The position numbers and the translations under genes were made by a program. A stretch of 64,000 bases of DNA from Cryobacterium sp. (GTDB lineage: Bacteria > Actinomycetota > Actinomycetes > Actinomycetales > Microbacteriaceae): contig NZ_JAODBG010000059.1 in the NCBI RefSeq assembly GCF_025463825.1, positions 1-64,000 on the forward strand. The letters are read 5' to 3'. The notes beneath the pieces are model-generated. The model was given only the letters and a program-made list of their open reading frames with translations. It ran no database searches and was not told where the DNA came from. Each line of letters opens with the position of its first letter. The first letter of the stretch is position 1. Positions 30,785 through 41,600 of this stretch are shown here, piece after piece.

Positions 30785-32317
30785 GTGGCGCCAGTGGGCG
30801 CGGCGCAGCCGAGCGTTGCTTCGAACATGACGGAAATCACCGCGGGCCAGGCACGTCCGGGTCGACCGCCCATCGCGCGGTCGACCTATATTTCGCCGCG
30901 CACCGCGCGCGGGGATACCCGCGCCAGAAGATTGGTGCGCCCCACCCTGCGCGGCGGGCTATTCCTGGCCACGGGAGCGGCGCTGTTCGTCGGCGCGTGG
31001 TCCTATGACCAGCGCGACCTTCTCTTCGTCGCCGGGGTGCTGCTGCTCGTGCCGCTGGCGTCACTGGGTTATGTCCTGGTGCATCCGGTTCGGGTCGCTG
31101 TCACCCGCACGTTCCGGCCGGCCAGCGTCTCAGCGGGGCTCACTGCGACCGTGACGCTGCAGATCCGCAACCTTTCCGCCGTGCCCCTCTCCGGCTTGCG
31201 GTGGCGTGACACTGCCGTTGGCGGCGTGGTGCCTCCTGCGGGGCAACCGATGCGGAGGCTCGGCTCGGCCAGGCCCGGCCGCCCGACTCCCACCGACACG
31301 GCGGTGGTAAGTTACCCGGTGCGCGCGGCGAGGCGGGGAAGCTATCCCATCGGCCCGGTCTTGCTCGGCAGGGTCGACCCGTTCGGGCTCGCCTACGGCG
31401 AATGGCCGGTGGGCACCCCCCACGACTTCACCGTCACCCCCCGGGTGACCCCGCTTCCGGGCGGTGGAGTGTCCATCAGCCGGGGTGAGGGGTCTCGGCA
31501 CGAGCGCCTGAGGCACCTCAACAATGACTCCGACGAGCTCATTGCCAGGGAGTACCGGCCGGGAGACCCGCTGCGCCGGGTGAACTGGCCCGCCACCGCC
31601 CGGCACGGCGAGATCATGGTCCGTCAGGAGGAACAACGCAGTCACCCCGAGGCCAGGGTGCTGCTGGACACCACCCGCGGTGGCATCGGCCCCGTGGAAC
31701 GCGGTGGACCGCACGGACGGGGCGGGCACCGAGCGGAGTTCGAGCGCGCCATCGAGCTGACCGCATCGATAGCCGTGCACCTTCTCGAGGGCGGGTTCCG
31801 GGTGGAGATGGTCGAGATCGGCCCCGCCCAGCTGGTGCCGTCCCCGCTGGCGTCGGCCCGGCCCGGCCCGGGGCAGAGTTCCCTCGGCGCGGACCCCGAT
31901 GCGGGCAGGCGCGGCGGCCTCCGTGGCGATGAGCAATTGTCGTTCACGGGGCCGGAGGGGACTCGGGCGCTCCTGGACGCCTTAGCACGACTCGAGCAAC
32001 GCGACCCGGCAGCACCGATCGACGCGGCATCGGAGCTCGCGGGTCCCCGGAACCACAGGGCCGGTATCAGCGGGGCGCAGATTCCCACGTTCGCGGTGCT
32101 CGTGAACACCGGCGCCCGGGACACGTCCGACGTGGTCACCCTGCGGTCCCTGTGCCAGCCGGCCGTCGCCTTCGTCTTCGACACCATGGGCGCGGCTGCT
32201 CTCGATCGTCTCGGCGAGGCCGGGTGGCAGTGTGTTCCGACGACCGCACTCACCTCAGTGGAGGCGGCGTGGCAGCTGGCAGGCCAGGACCGAGGGGATC
32301 CCAGTGACCAGAACTAG
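30785..32317 (+). CDS. DUF58-domain membrane protein
   Basis: The protein is 510 aa from GTG 30785; ATG 30827 is an alternative. Two hydrophobic segments (LFLATGAALFVGAW and LLFVAGVLLLVPLASLGYVLV) are followed by an extracytoplasmic-type beta domain and then the DUF58 signature region YRPGDPLRRVNWPATARHGEIMVRQEE. The C-terminal part may be von Willebrand A-like. It lies between MoxR and the transglutaminase and overlaps the latter by 14 bases. Confidence 0.88.
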   Translation: MAPVGAAQPSVASNMTEITAGQARPGRPPIARSTYISPRTARGDTRARRLVRPTLRGGLFLATGAALFVGAWSYDQRDLLFVAGVLLLVPLASLGYVLVHPVRVAVTRTFRPASVSAGLTATVTLQIRNLSAVPLSGLRWRDTAVGGVVPPAGQPMRRLGSARPGRPTPTDTAVVSYPVRAARRGSYPIGPVLLGRVDPFGLAYGEWPVGTPHDFTVTPRVTPLPGGGVSISRGEGSRHERLRHLNNDSDELIAREYRPGDPLRRVNWPATARHGEIMVRQEEQRSHPEARVLLDTTRGGIGPVERGGPHGRGGHRAEFERAIELTASIAVHLLEGGFRVEMVEIGPAQLVPSPLASARPGPGQSSLGADPDAGRRGGLRGDEQLSFTGPEGTRALLDALARLEQRDPAAPIDAASELAGPRNHRAGISGAQIPTFAVLVNTGARDTSDVVTLRSLCQPAVAFVFDTMGAAALDRLGEAGWQCVPTTALTSVEAAWQLAGQDRGDPSDQN

Positions 32318-34736
32318 TCCGGCCACCAGCACCGACCGGCCCGCCCGACCCGACCCGGCGGCGGGCACCGGTCCCGCCGGCCGCGCCCCCCGGACCGGTT
32401 CCGGTCCTGGTCGGCCGGGCGCCGTACGCTGGCCGTTGTCGCTGATGCTGCTGGTACTCCTCCTGGCCGGCTGCACCGCCCTGGGCCCGGTGCTGGCCGG
32501 ATCGGCGTGGTGGTGGGTACTCCTCGTCGTCGCCGGCGTCGTCTTCGCCTCGGCCGCCGGCATCCGGCGGGCACGGGCCCCGGTCGCGCTCGTGCCGTTC
32601 CTGACGGCCGGCGTGCTGGTGATCCTGCTCACGCTGCTCTTCGGCGGTGGCACCGGGCTGCTGTGGCTCATCCCGACCGGCGACACGCTGTCGGGTTTCG
32701 GCGACCAGGCCAGGGCCGGCATCCTGTCGATCCAATCACAGGACACCCCCGCAACGGTGGAAGGCGGCATCCTGTTCCTGCTGGCCGTGGGCGTGGGTGT
32801 TCTCGCGATCCTGATGGACACCCTCGCGATCGGCCTCCGATGGCCGGCGCTGGCCGGGATACCGGTGCTGGTGCCTGTCATGGTGCCCGGTTTCGTGGTG
32901 ACGGACGGCGCAGACTGGACCGCCCTGGTCGCGACGACGATCGCCTACCTCGTGCTCCTGCGGGTCGAAGTGCATCTGCGCCCGGCGCCGGGCTCGGAAC
33001 GCGGTGCTCCCGGCGGCGGCCCGGGCTCCGGCGTCATGATGCGCAGCACCGTCACCATCGCCGCTCTCGGCATCATCGCCGCACTCGTCGTCAGTGCCAG
33101 TGTGCCCCCGAACGCCGGGGGCGGACCCAACGGGTCGTCGGCCAGCGGCCTGTTCGGTTCGGGAATCACCCCGATGATCGACCTCGGCCAGGACCTGCGC
33201 CGGCCGAAGCCGGGGCCCGCCCTGCACTACCGCACCACAGCGACCGAGCAACCGTATCTGGCGGTGCTCACCCTGGACGACATCAGGGGCACCACCTGGT
33301 TGCCGCGGGCGGTGGCCGTGGACCCGGACAAGACCGTCGCGGACATCGCCGACCCACCCGGGCTCTCCGACCGGGTGGCCAGGACGACGGTGACCACGGT
33401 CATCGGCATCGACGGACTGCGCACCTTCCGGTTGCCCGTCCCCGTTCCGGCCAAGAGCGTGGCCGGGTTGACAGGCGACTGGTTCTGGAGCAACAGCACC
33501 CGGGTGATTTCGAGTGCGGGCAGCAACACGTGGGGCCAGCGCTACACCGTGACGTCCCTCGAGGTGCAACCGACGAGGGAACAGCTCCGGGAATCCGGCG
33601 GCCGTTATCCCGTGGGCATCGAGCCCAGTCTGGGCCTGCCCGAGGACACCCCGGAGATCGTCGGGCAGACCGCGCGCACCGTCACGGCCGGCGCGGGATC
33701 GAAGTACGACGCCGCAGTGGCGTTGCAGGACTACCTGCGGGGGAACGACTTCAGCTACGACACCGAAGCGCCGGTCGAGGACGACTTCGACGGGGGCGGC
33801 GCGGATGTGATCGGCACCTTCCTCGAGACGAAACGCGGCTACTGCGTGCATTTCTCCTCAGCCATGGCGATGATGGCGCGAGCCCTCGATATTCCGTCGC
33901 GAATCACCCTGGGGTATCTGCCGGGCACCCGCACGACAACGGTCATCGGCGGCTATAACCGCTACGAGGTGGATTCGCACGACCTGCACGCCTGGCCGGA
34001 GCTCTACTTCGTCGGCATCGGCTGGGTGCCGTTCGAGCCGACACCGGGACGAGGGACCGTTCCGGACTACGCGCTGCCGGAGAGCCTGACGGCGCCGGGT
34101 CAACCCGCCGGGGGTGCCGCATCACCGGTCGCACCGCTGACGGACCCGACCAGGGGACTCACGCCGGAGGGCCTCGACGCCGGGGCGGCGGCCGAGGAAG
34201 ACGCCACGGGAACCCTCACCCGCATCTCGCTGGTCGCTGGGGGCCTGCTGGTGGTGCTGCTGATCCCGGCCGTGTGGCGGCGGCTGCGGCGCCAGCGCCG
34301 GCGGGCGCTGCTGGGGGCCGGCCGGGCGGATGCGTCCCTGGCCTGGCGAGAACTGGCCGACACCGCCCTCGACCATGGAATCGCCGTCGCCGAGACGGTG
34401 ACCGCCAGGGCACTGGCCGCAGGAATCCGGGAGCGCCCAGGCGTGGGCGACACGCCGGAGGTGCTGGAAGCGCTCGAGCGACTACTGGTCGCCACCGAAC
34501 GCATCCGGTACGGCAGGAGCGCGGCTGCCACGGAGGCCGGGGCAGCCCCGCTCCTGGCCGACCTCGACGTCGTGCTGCGGGCCGTCCGCGGCGGCGCAAG
34601 CATCCTGGAGCGGGCGCGGGCGCTGCTGGTTCCGACCTCGTTGAGCTCACCCATCCTGCGCCGGATGGGCCTGGCCAGGGATGCGACCTACGCGCAGGAC
34701 GGGACGGGGAACGTTCGCACCCCAACGGACGCGTAG
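32304..34736 (+). CDS. Membrane transglutaminase-like protein (TgpA type)
   Basis: The protein is 810 aa. The first ~270 residues form a cluster of transmembrane helices. An external region follows, with the transglutaminase-like core: catalytic Cys in KRGYCVHFSSAM (near 514) and His in DLHAWPELYF (near 562). One more helix (LVAGGLLVVLLIPAVW) precedes a cytoplasmic C-terminal DUF4129-like segment. With MoxR and DUF58 it forms a conserved envelope cluster of unknown substrate. The GTG at 32304 is chosen because earlier codons overlap DUF58 and are Arg-rich shadow. Confidence 0.88.
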   Translation: MTRTSPATSTDRPARPDPAAGTGPAGRAPRTGSGPGRPGAVRWPLSLMLLVLLLAGCTALGPVLAGSAWWWVLLVVAGVVFASAAGIRRARAPVALVPFLTAGVLVILLTLLFGGGTGLLWLIPTGDTLSGFGDQARAGILSIQSQDTPATVEGGILFLLAVGVGVLAILMDTLAIGLRWPALAGIPVLVPVMVPGFVVTDGADWTALVATTIAYLVLLRVEVHLRPAPGSERGAPGGGPGSGVMMRSTVTIAALGIIAALVVSASVPPNAGGGPNGSSASGLFGSGITPMIDLGQDLRRPKPGPALHYRTTATEQPYLAVLTLDDIRGTTWLPRAVAVDPDKTVADIADPPGLSDRVARTTVTTVIGIDGLRTFRLPVPVPAKSVAGLTGDWFWSNSTRVISSAGSNTWGQRYTVTSLEVQPTREQLRESGGRYPVGIEPSLGLPEDTPEIVGQTARTVTAGAGSKYDAAVALQDYLRGNDFSYDTEAPVEDDFDGGGADVIGTFLETKRGYCVHFSSAMAMMARALDIPSRITLGYLPGTRTTTVIGGYNRYEVDSHDLHAWPELYFVGIGWVPFEPTPGRGTVPDYALPESLTAPGQPAGGAASPVAPLTDPTRGLTPEGLDAGAAAEEDATGTLTRISLVAGGLLVVLLIPAVWRRLRRQRRRALLGAGRADASLAWRELADTALDHGIAVAETVTARALAAGIRERPGVGDTPEVLEALERLLVATERIRYGRSAAATEAGAAPLLADLDVVLRAVRGGASILERARALLVPTSLSSPILRRMGLARDATYAQDGTGNVRTPTDA

Positions 34737-34739
34737 AAT
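34734..34739 (+). promoter_or_regulatory. -10 box of the DUF177-rpmF unit
   Basis: TAGAAT overlaps the stop of the transglutaminase gene and ends 8 bases before the GTG at 34748. Confidence 0.55.
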
Positions 34740-34747
34740 TTTCTCTT

Positions 34748-35320
34748 GTGAACAAGTTCCAGAAGACCCCGTACAAGGTTGACGTCCGCGACGTCATCAA
34801 CCGCCCGGGAACGATGTATGAGCGCAACATCGACATCGTCGTCCCCCACGACCTCGGTGAAGCGCTCGTTGCCGTGAAAGCCGGCTCCACCCTCGAAGCC
34901 GATCTGCGACTCGAATGCATCCACGAGGGCATCCTGGTGACCGCCGATGTGACCGGAAAAGCCGCCGGAGAGTGCGGAAGATGCCTGATTGACATCGAAT
35001 TGCCTGTCCGAGTTCATTTTGTCGAGCTTTTCGCGTACGATCTAGACGAAGCTTATGAGTGTGCGGTTCAAGATGACCACGTGGATCTTGAACCACTAAT
35101 CAGGGATGCAGTGGTGTTGTCACTGCCGTTCCAGCCGGTTTGCCGGCGGGATTGCCCAGGTCTCGACCCAGAGACCGGGGAACGGCGTGCCACTTCCCCT
35201 GAACTTGAACCGAGTGACGTGCAGGATCCCCGCTGGTCCGCACTATTGGAATTCCAAGCTTCCGAAAGCATCAGCATGGATGAAGACATCCAGGCTGTAC
35301 CGGATAGAGAAGAGAAGTAG
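34748..35320 (+). CDS. DUF177 (YceD) family protein
   Basis: The 190-aa protein has a four-Cys arrangement (GECGRC ... VCRRDCPGL) that probably binds zinc. YceD proteins are encoded directly before rpmF throughout bacteria and have been linked to 23S rRNA maturation or L32 supply. The gene ends 2 bases before rpmF, so translation is coupled. The GTG at 34748 follows a leaderless promoter. Confidence 0.92.
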   Translation: MNKFQKTPYKVDVRDVINRPGTMYERNIDIVVPHDLGEALVAVKAGSTLEADLRLECIHEGILVTADVTGKAAGECGRCLIDIELPVRVHFVELFAYDLDEAYECAVQDDHVDLEPLIRDAVVLSLPFQPVCRRDCPGLDPETGERRATSPELEPSDVQDPRWSALLEFQASESISMDEDIQAVPDREEK

Positions 35321-35322
35321 TC

Positions 35323-35526
35323 ATGGCAGTCCCGAAGCGCAAGCAATCACGCTCCAACACCCGCTCACGCCGTTCCTGCTGGAAGGCCGAAGCCCCCACC
35401 CTGGTGAAGACCATGGAAAACGGCAAGGTCGTCTACAGCCTCCCGCACCGCGCGAAGGTTGTCACCGACGCCGCCGGCACGGCACTCTTCATGGAGTACA
35501 AGGGCCGCAAGGTCGCTGACATTTAG
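35323..35526 (+). CDS. rpmF: 50S ribosomal protein L32
   Basis: The 67-aa protein starts [18 protein letters not shown], the L32 signature. It lacks the paired Cys zinc knuckles found in some L32 forms (one Cys only), so it is the zinc-independent type. It has the ribosome site GAGAAG within the DUF177 3' end. Confidence 0.97.
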   Translation: MAVPKRKQSRSNTRSRRSCWKAEAPTLVKTMENGKVVYSLPHRAKVVTDAAGTALFMEYKGRKVADI

Positions 35527-35548
35527 TCAGAGGGTGGTGCGCGCAACC

Positions 35549-36334
35549 GTGTCAGGTTCTGACGCCGATCCCACCACAGCCGCTACTCCTGCAGGCACGA
35601 ACGCTGCAGGAGTTTCTGCTGTCCGGGGGACGGGTTCGACAGCTACCGCCTCGGCGTCCCTGGCGGCGCTGCAGGAGGTTCTCGGTCTCCGGATCGATGA
35701 GAGCCTGCTCGAACTCGCGCTGACGCACCGCTCCTTCGCGTACGAAAACGGCGGCCTGCCCACCAACGAACGCTTGGAATTCCTCGGCGATTCGATCCTG
35801 GGCCAGGCCGTCACGGTGATGTTATACCGCGAATACCCACACCTGCCGGAGGGTGACCTGGCTAAGCGCCGGGCCAGCCTGGTCTCCAGCGCCGCACTGG
35901 CCGAAATCGCCCGCGGGATCGGGCTGGGCGCATTCGTGCGCCTGGGAAAAGGGGAAACCCTCACCGGCGGCCGGGACAAGTCCTCGATCCTGGCCGACAC
36001 CGTCGAAGCGGTCATCGGCGCGGTCTACCTCGATACCGGGGCCGACTCGGCGACGGCGTTCGTGCTACGCCTCGTGCAGCCGCTTCTGGCCGACCCCGGG
36101 CACTTCGGAGTGTCCATGGACCCCAAGACCAGCCTGCAGGAAGCCGCCGCCCGCCTCGGCGCCGGGGTCCCGGTGTATTCCGTCGCCGAGAGCGGTCCCG
36201 ACCATTCGAAGGTCTTTATCGCCACGGTCACGGTGGGCACCAGCGTGAGCGCGACAGGCCAGGGCACCAGCAAGAAGCACGCCGAGATGTCCGCGGCCCT
36301 GCAGGCCTGGAGCAGCCTGCGCTCCCGGCGCTGA
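35549..36334 (+). CDS. rnc: Ribonuclease III
   Basis: RNase III cleaves double-stranded RNA in rRNA processing. The 261-aa protein has the signature NERLEFLGDSILG, the metal-site segment DTVEAVIGAVYLD and a C-terminal dsRNA-binding domain (DPKTSLQEAA ... GTSKKHAEMSAA). The N-terminal 40 residues are low-complexity Ala/Thr. I favour GTG 35549, with GAGGG upstream; GTG 35534 and 35537 are alternatives. Confidence 0.94.
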   Translation: MSGSDADPTTAATPAGTNAAGVSAVRGTGSTATASASLAALQEVLGLRIDESLLELALTHRSFAYENGGLPTNERLEFLGDSILGQAVTVMLYREYPHLPEGDLAKRRASLVSSAALAEIARGIGLGAFVRLGKGETLTGGRDKSSILADTVEAVIGAVYLDTGADSATAFVLRLVQPLLADPGHFGVSMDPKTSLQEAAARLGAGVPVYSVAESGPDHSKVFIATVTVGTSVSATGQGTSKKHAEMSAALQAWSSLRSRR

Positions 36335-36349
36335 CGAAAAGGGCTGCCC

Positions 36350-37306
36350 GTGCCAGAACTCCCCGAGGTGGAGGCCGTCCGCGCCGGCCTTGAGCCGGCC
36401 GTGTCGGGCTCGACCGTCACCGGCGTCGAGGTCTTCGACGAACGGTCGTTGCGCCGCCACGACCGCACCCTGGGCGATTTCGAAGCCCTGCTGACCGGTG
36501 CGCGCATCGACTCCGCCGTGCGACGGGGCAAGTTCCTCTGGTTCCCCCTCGCTGCCGCGCCAGGCGACGAGCCGCCGACACGAGCGCTGGTGGCCCACCT
36601 GGGCATGAGCGGCCAGGTCCTGCTGCGGGCACCCGGCATCGAACCCGAGAAGCTGCTGCGCATAAGGCTGATGTTGCAGCACCCGGAGCATGGCGAGCTG
36701 GCCCTGCACTTCGTGGACCAGCGCATCTTCGGCAGCATGGCCGTCGACCGGCTGCAGACCACCCGGGACGGCCGTGCGGCCGGATACTCCGGCCCCGGCC
36801 TGGCCCCCGGGCCGCCCGCCGCTGGCACTGCCGCCTCGGCGTCGGCGCTGATTCCGAGCCAGGTGGCACACATCGGCCGGGACCCGCTCGATGCGAACTT
36901 CTCGGCGCCGGAGTTCTACCGGGCGCTCACCCGGACCAGGTCCGGCATCAAGCGGGTGCTCCTGGACCAGCAGACGGTCAGCGGCATCGGCAACATCTAC
37001 GCCGACGAGGCCCTGTACGAGGCCCGGGTGCACTTCGACCAGCCGGCAGCGTCACTGTCGGCCGCGACCGCCCGACGGTTGCTCGCCGCGGTCCGCGCGA
37101 TCCTGTTGCGAGCCCTGGCCGAGGGCGGCACCAGCTTCGACGCCACGTACGTCAACGTCAACGGCCAGTCCGGGTACTTCTCGCACAGCCTTAACGCTTA
37201 CGGGCAGCACGGTCGCCCGTGCCCCCGCTGCGGGACCGAACTCGTGCGAATGAAATTCATGAATCGGTCGTCGCACCTCTGTCCGCGCTGCCAACGGTTG
37301 CGGTGA
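36350..37306 (+). CDS. mutM: Formamidopyrimidine-DNA glycosylase
   Basis: MutM excises oxidised purines such as 8-oxoguanine. The 318-aa protein begins PELPEVE after the GTG-encoded Met, giving the catalytic Pro and Glu. The H2TH region has GIGNIYADEALYEA, and the C-terminal zinc finger is CPRCGTEL ... CPRCQRL. A Gly/Pro/Ala-rich insertion (about residues 140-165) separates the two domains and makes it longer than usual. Its 3' end overlaps the converging GNAT gene by 50 bases. Confidence 0.95.
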   Translation: MPELPEVEAVRAGLEPAVSGSTVTGVEVFDERSLRRHDRTLGDFEALLTGARIDSAVRRGKFLWFPLAAAPGDEPPTRALVAHLGMSGQVLLRAPGIEPEKLLRIRLMLQHPEHGELALHFVDQRIFGSMAVDRLQTTRDGRAAGYSGPGLAPGPPAAGTAASASALIPSQVAHIGRDPLDANFSAPEFYRALTRTRSGIKRVLLDQQTVSGIGNIYADEALYEARVHFDQPAASLSAATARRLLAAVRAILLRALAEGGTSFDATYVNVNGQSGYFSHSLNAYGQHGRPCPRCGTELVRMKFMNRSSHLCPRCQRLR

Positions 37307-38444
37307 TCTTGCGCCAGGCGCCTTCGTACCCCATCGGCACGAATCCGAGGGCCTCGTTCACGTCCAGCATGTGCCGGTTCTCCTCGGCGTTGAAGGTGGT
37401 CACCGACGGAACCTCGGGGAACGTCTGCGCGAGCTGATGCAGGTTGGCGAGCTTCAGCAGCATGCCCAGTCGGCGGCCGCGGTGTTCCCGCAACATCAGT
37501 GTGTCTTCCTGACTGGCGGCCCGGCCGGTCCCCGAAGGGACCGATAACTCGGTGAAGCCGGCCAGGTGACCGCTCGGCCGGTGCAGGGCTGCCGTGACCA
37601 GTGTGGTGCGGGGCCCGGTGGCGGCGGCGGCCTGGTCGGCGATCAGTCGCTCGACGCTCCAGTGATCTTCCGGTTCCTCGAGCCCAGCGGTCGGGGCGTC
37701 CGTTGACATGCGGGTGTACAGCGCCGCGAAATCCTCGAGCCAGCGTTCCGGTGTCCGGCCGGCCCAGGTCACCATCGAGTAGTCGTCCCCGGCTCGCTCG
37801 GCGGCGGTGCGGTTCAGCTCGGCGAGTACCCCGGGATCGACCGGCAGGGCCAGCCGGCTGCCGCGCTCGACCTGCTCGAGCCGGTACCCACGATGCAGCA
37901 GGAACAGCACCTCCGGGTTGTCCAGTGGAATCGAACCGAAGCCCGTCGGCGTAGTGAGGCGTGCGGCGGTCGAGCCTCCGGCAGTAACGGAAGGGTCGGC
38001 CGGGACGGCGGATGGAGCGGCCTCGTCCGTGTCGGAGCGCTCAGGCGATACGGCGTACACCACCCGGTTCGGCCGATTCTCGGCGTCGGCGATGGCTTCC
38101 AACTGTGTAGCCAGAGAACTCCCGATGCCGCGCAGCCTGAACTCCGGCAGCACTTCCGCGGTGAACCAGGCATAACCCGACGCGGGATCGGCGAGCGTCT
38201 CATAGACGGCGCGGCCCACGACGGCGCCGTGCAGCCGGGCGATCAGCAGTCGCCGGGGTGCGTGCTCGAGAGTGTGCCAGCCGGGCAGCAGCTCCTCGGC
38301 CGTGAAGGCGAGTTCCTCGGTGCCGTAGGCGGCAGCCTCCACGGTGTTCTTCACGTCGACCGAGGCGGCAAAATCCGGCCAGCCCGCACCGTGCGGCTCC
38401 GCGGGGATGGGGAGCTCCTCGATTGTGAACACGTCACCGGTCAT
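37257..38444 (-). CDS. Tandem GNAT acetyltransferase-like protein
   Basis: The 395-aa protein has two GNAT-like halves. The first contains the acetyl-CoA-type loop LPEFRLRGIGSSLA, the second LMLREHRGRRLGMLLKLAN and the typical ending FNAEENRHMLDVNEALGFVP. Such double-GNAT proteins resemble mycothiol synthase-like enzymes, but the substrate is not clear. A Ser/Ala/Thr-rich insert sits in the first half. TACGCT (complement of 38453-38458) lies 8 bases from the ATG. Confidence 0.85.
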   Translation of the reverse strand: MTGDVFTIEELPIPAEPHGAGWPDFAASVDVKNTVEAAAYGTEELAFTAEELLPGWHTLEHAPRRLLIARLHGAVVGRAVYETLADPASGYAWFTAEVLPEFRLRGIGSSLATQLEAIADAENRPNRVVYAVSPERSDTDEAAPSAVPADPSVTAGGSTAARLTTPTGFGSIPLDNPEVLFLLHRGYRLEQVERGSRLALPVDPGVLAELNRTAAERAGDDYSMVTWAGRTPERWLEDFAALYTRMSTDAPTAGLEEPEDHWSVERLIADQAAAATGPRTTLVTAALHRPSGHLAGFTELSVPSGTGRAASQEDTLMLREHRGRRLGMLLKLANLHQLAQTFPEVPSVTTFNAEENRHMLDVNEALGFVPMGYEGAWRKITATVGSADRGATTDS

Positions 38445-38601
38445 GCTCGATCAGCGTACCCTCGCGGTACCGCACGCAATAGGCTGGATCTCGCACATCC
38501 ACCTCGCCCGAAGGCGGGCCGATCCCAGTGAATCAGCGCCAGTCGGGTACCGTTAGCCGTGACCAGGCGGTGATGGTCCGGGACAAGGAAAGGCGGGCGG
38601 G

Positions 38602-41600
38602 GTGTATCTGAAGAGTCTCACCCTCAAGGGGTTCAAGTCTTTCGCCCAGCCGACGACCTTCGCGTTCGAACCCGGCGTGACCTGCGTCGTCGGACCGAAC
38701 GGCTCCGGCAAGTCCAACGTCGTCGACGCGCTCGCCTGGGTGATGGGCGAGCAGGGTGTGAAGACCCTGCGTGGCGGCAAGATGGAAGACGTCATTTTCG
38801 CCGGTACGTCCACCAGAGGGCCGCTGGGCCGGGCTGAGGTCACCCTCTCGATCGACAACAGCGATGGTGCCCTGCCCATCGAGTACGCCGAGGTGACCAT
38901 CTCGCGCACCCTGTTCCGCAATGGCGCCAGCGAGTACGCGATCAACGGCCGCACCTGCCGGCTGCTGGACGTGCAGGAACTGCTCAGCGACTCCGGCCTC
39001 GGCCGGGAGATGCACGTCATCGTCGGCCAGGGACAGCTGGACGCGGTGCTGCGCGCGAGCCCGGAGGAACGACGCGGCTTCATCGAGGAGGCCGCCGGGA
39101 TCCTCAAGCACCGTCGCCGCAAAGAGAAGACGGTGCGGAAGCTCGAGGCCATGCAAGCCAACCTCACGCGGCTCAGCGACCTCGCCGGGGAAATCCGCCG
39201 TCAGCTCAAACCGCTGGGCCAGCAGGCGCAGGTGGCCAGGCAGGCGCAACAGATCGCGGCGACCGTGCGCGACGCGCGTGCCCGGCTGCTTGCCGACGAC
39301 GTCGTCGTGCTGCGCCGCGCCCTGGATGCCCACGGGCGTACCGAGAGCGAGCGGCACTCGGAGCGCCTCGTGATCCAGGAACAACTCGACCACAACCAGG
39401 TGCGCGTGCGCCGGTTGGAGGACGCGCAAGTCGGCGACGCCGTCGACGGCGCCCGGCGCACCGCGTTCGGGCTTGAGTCCGGTCAGGAACGGCTGCGCGG
39501 GCTGTACACCCTCGCCAACCAGCGCCTGGCCCTGCTGGGCAGCCAGGCCGAACCGGGGGAGCGGGCAGGCGGCGTGACGCCGCACCGCGTAGCCGAGGCC
39601 ACCGCGGAGGTGGAGCGGCTGCGGGCGGGCATCGCCACCGCCGAGAGCGCCTGGACGACCGCGCGCACGGCGGCAGCGTCGGTTCGCCGGGACCTCGATG
39701 CCGCGGACGAGGAGATCTCGGCGCAATCCGCCCTGGTCTCCCGCCACGATCTCCGGGTGGCGCAGCTCGCCGGGGAAGCCGACACCGCGGCATCCAGGCT
39801 GGCGGCCGTCCGGGGCGAAGTGCTGCGCCAGCACGGCGCCCTCGACGCGGCCCGTGATCGGTTGGCCGCCGCGCTGGCCCAGCTCGCGGATCTCGACGAC
39901 CACGAGGACGCCGAGGCGATCGAGGTTGACCTGGCCGGGGTCGCCGACCGTGCCGAGGCACAGGTCGTGCAGGCCGGTGCCGAGATCGACGGGCTCAGAG
40001 AGTTGCTACACGGCCACGAGCGCGAACGGGAGGCGCTTGCGGCCCGCACCGGCGCCCTGAGCCTGGCGCTCGGCCAAAAGGACGGGTCGTCCGGCCTGAT
40101 CGACGCGGGCCTGCCCGGCGTCCGCGGCCTGGTCGCCGAGGGCATGAGCGTGCAGCCCGGGTTCGAGCGCGCGATTGCCGCGGCGCTCGGATCACTCGCC
40201 GACGCTGTCGCCGCCGACGACCGGGATGCCGCCGTCGCCGCCGTCCGGCACGCCGAGGCCCTGGACCTGGGCCGGGTGGAACTGGTGCTCACCGGGGTTG
40301 CTGGAGAGGCGGCCCCCGCGCGGTCCGGCCTGTCCGGAGCGGTCGCCGCTTCCACCGTGGTCGACGCGCCGGCCGGAGTCCTCGCGCTTCTGGCCGGCAC
40401 CATCATCGTGGCCGATCTCGCGGCTGCCGTGGCAGCATCCGACGCCCGTGCCGCGTCGGCATCGGGGGAGTCCGGCCTCCCGTCGATCATCGTCACCCGC
40501 GCCGGCGACGTCCTCACCGCGTGTTCGCTGCGCGGAGGAGCCGGTGCTCCGCCGAGCAAGCTCGAGCTCGTCACCGAACGGGACACGGCCGAACACCGTC
40601 TGGGCGAGGTGACCTCGCTCATCGAGCGGGTCGCCGGTGACCTCGGCGAACGTCGCGGCCTGCTGGCCACCGTGCGCGAGCAGGCCACCTCGGCCCAGGC
40701 CGCCCTCCGCGAGCGCCGAAGCCTGCAGGCGGCGCGCACCGACCGGCGCAACCGCCTCACCGTGCAGGCCGACGCCGCGTCGGCCGAATTCGATCGGCTG
40801 TCGGCCGCCGCGGACCTCGCCGCCGCCGGCGTCGCCGAAGCCGAGGGCGCCGCGGCCGCCAGCGCCGCCGCACTGGACACCGCGCGCTCACAGCCGAGAC
40901 CGATCCTCGATGTCAGCGCACGTGACTCCCTCTTCGCCGAGCTCGAGCGGGCCAGGGAAACCGAGATCGAGGCCCGCCTGCAAGTAGACACCGCCAAGGA
41001 GCGCTTGCGTGTCGGGCAGGGCCGGGTCATCACGCTGACCAGGCAACTCGAAGCCGACCAGGCCGAGGCCGATGCCGCCGCCCGGCGGGCCGTCCTCCGA
41101 CGACGGCAGGTGGCCGCCGCATCCGCTGTCGCCGATGCGTTGCCGCCGGTGCTCACCTCGGTCGATGCCGCCGTGGCCGAGTCGCGCCAGCGCCTGGCCG
41201 CCGCCGAGGCCCAGCGCGCCAGCCAGAACGCCGAGCTCAGCGCCCTCCGGCGGGCGGATAGCGATCTGCGCACCAGGCTGCAGGCCATCACGGAGAACGT
41301 GCACGGGCTCGAACTGGCGATCTACGAGAAGAAACTGCAGGTCTCGGCGCTGCTCGAGCGGGCCGCCAGCGAGCTCGGCCTGGTGGAGGACGTGCTCGTC
41401 AGCGAGTACGGGCCGGACCAACCGGTGCCGGCCGAGGACGAAACGGGCGCAACAGATGCCACCGTGACCCGGCGGTACGACCGGGCGGCCCAGCAGGCCA
41501 GGCTCGCGGCCGCGGAGCGCAGCTATGCCCGCCTGGGGCGGATCAACCCGCTCGCGCTCGAGGAATTCGCGGCGCTTGAGCAACGCCACAAGTTCCTCAC

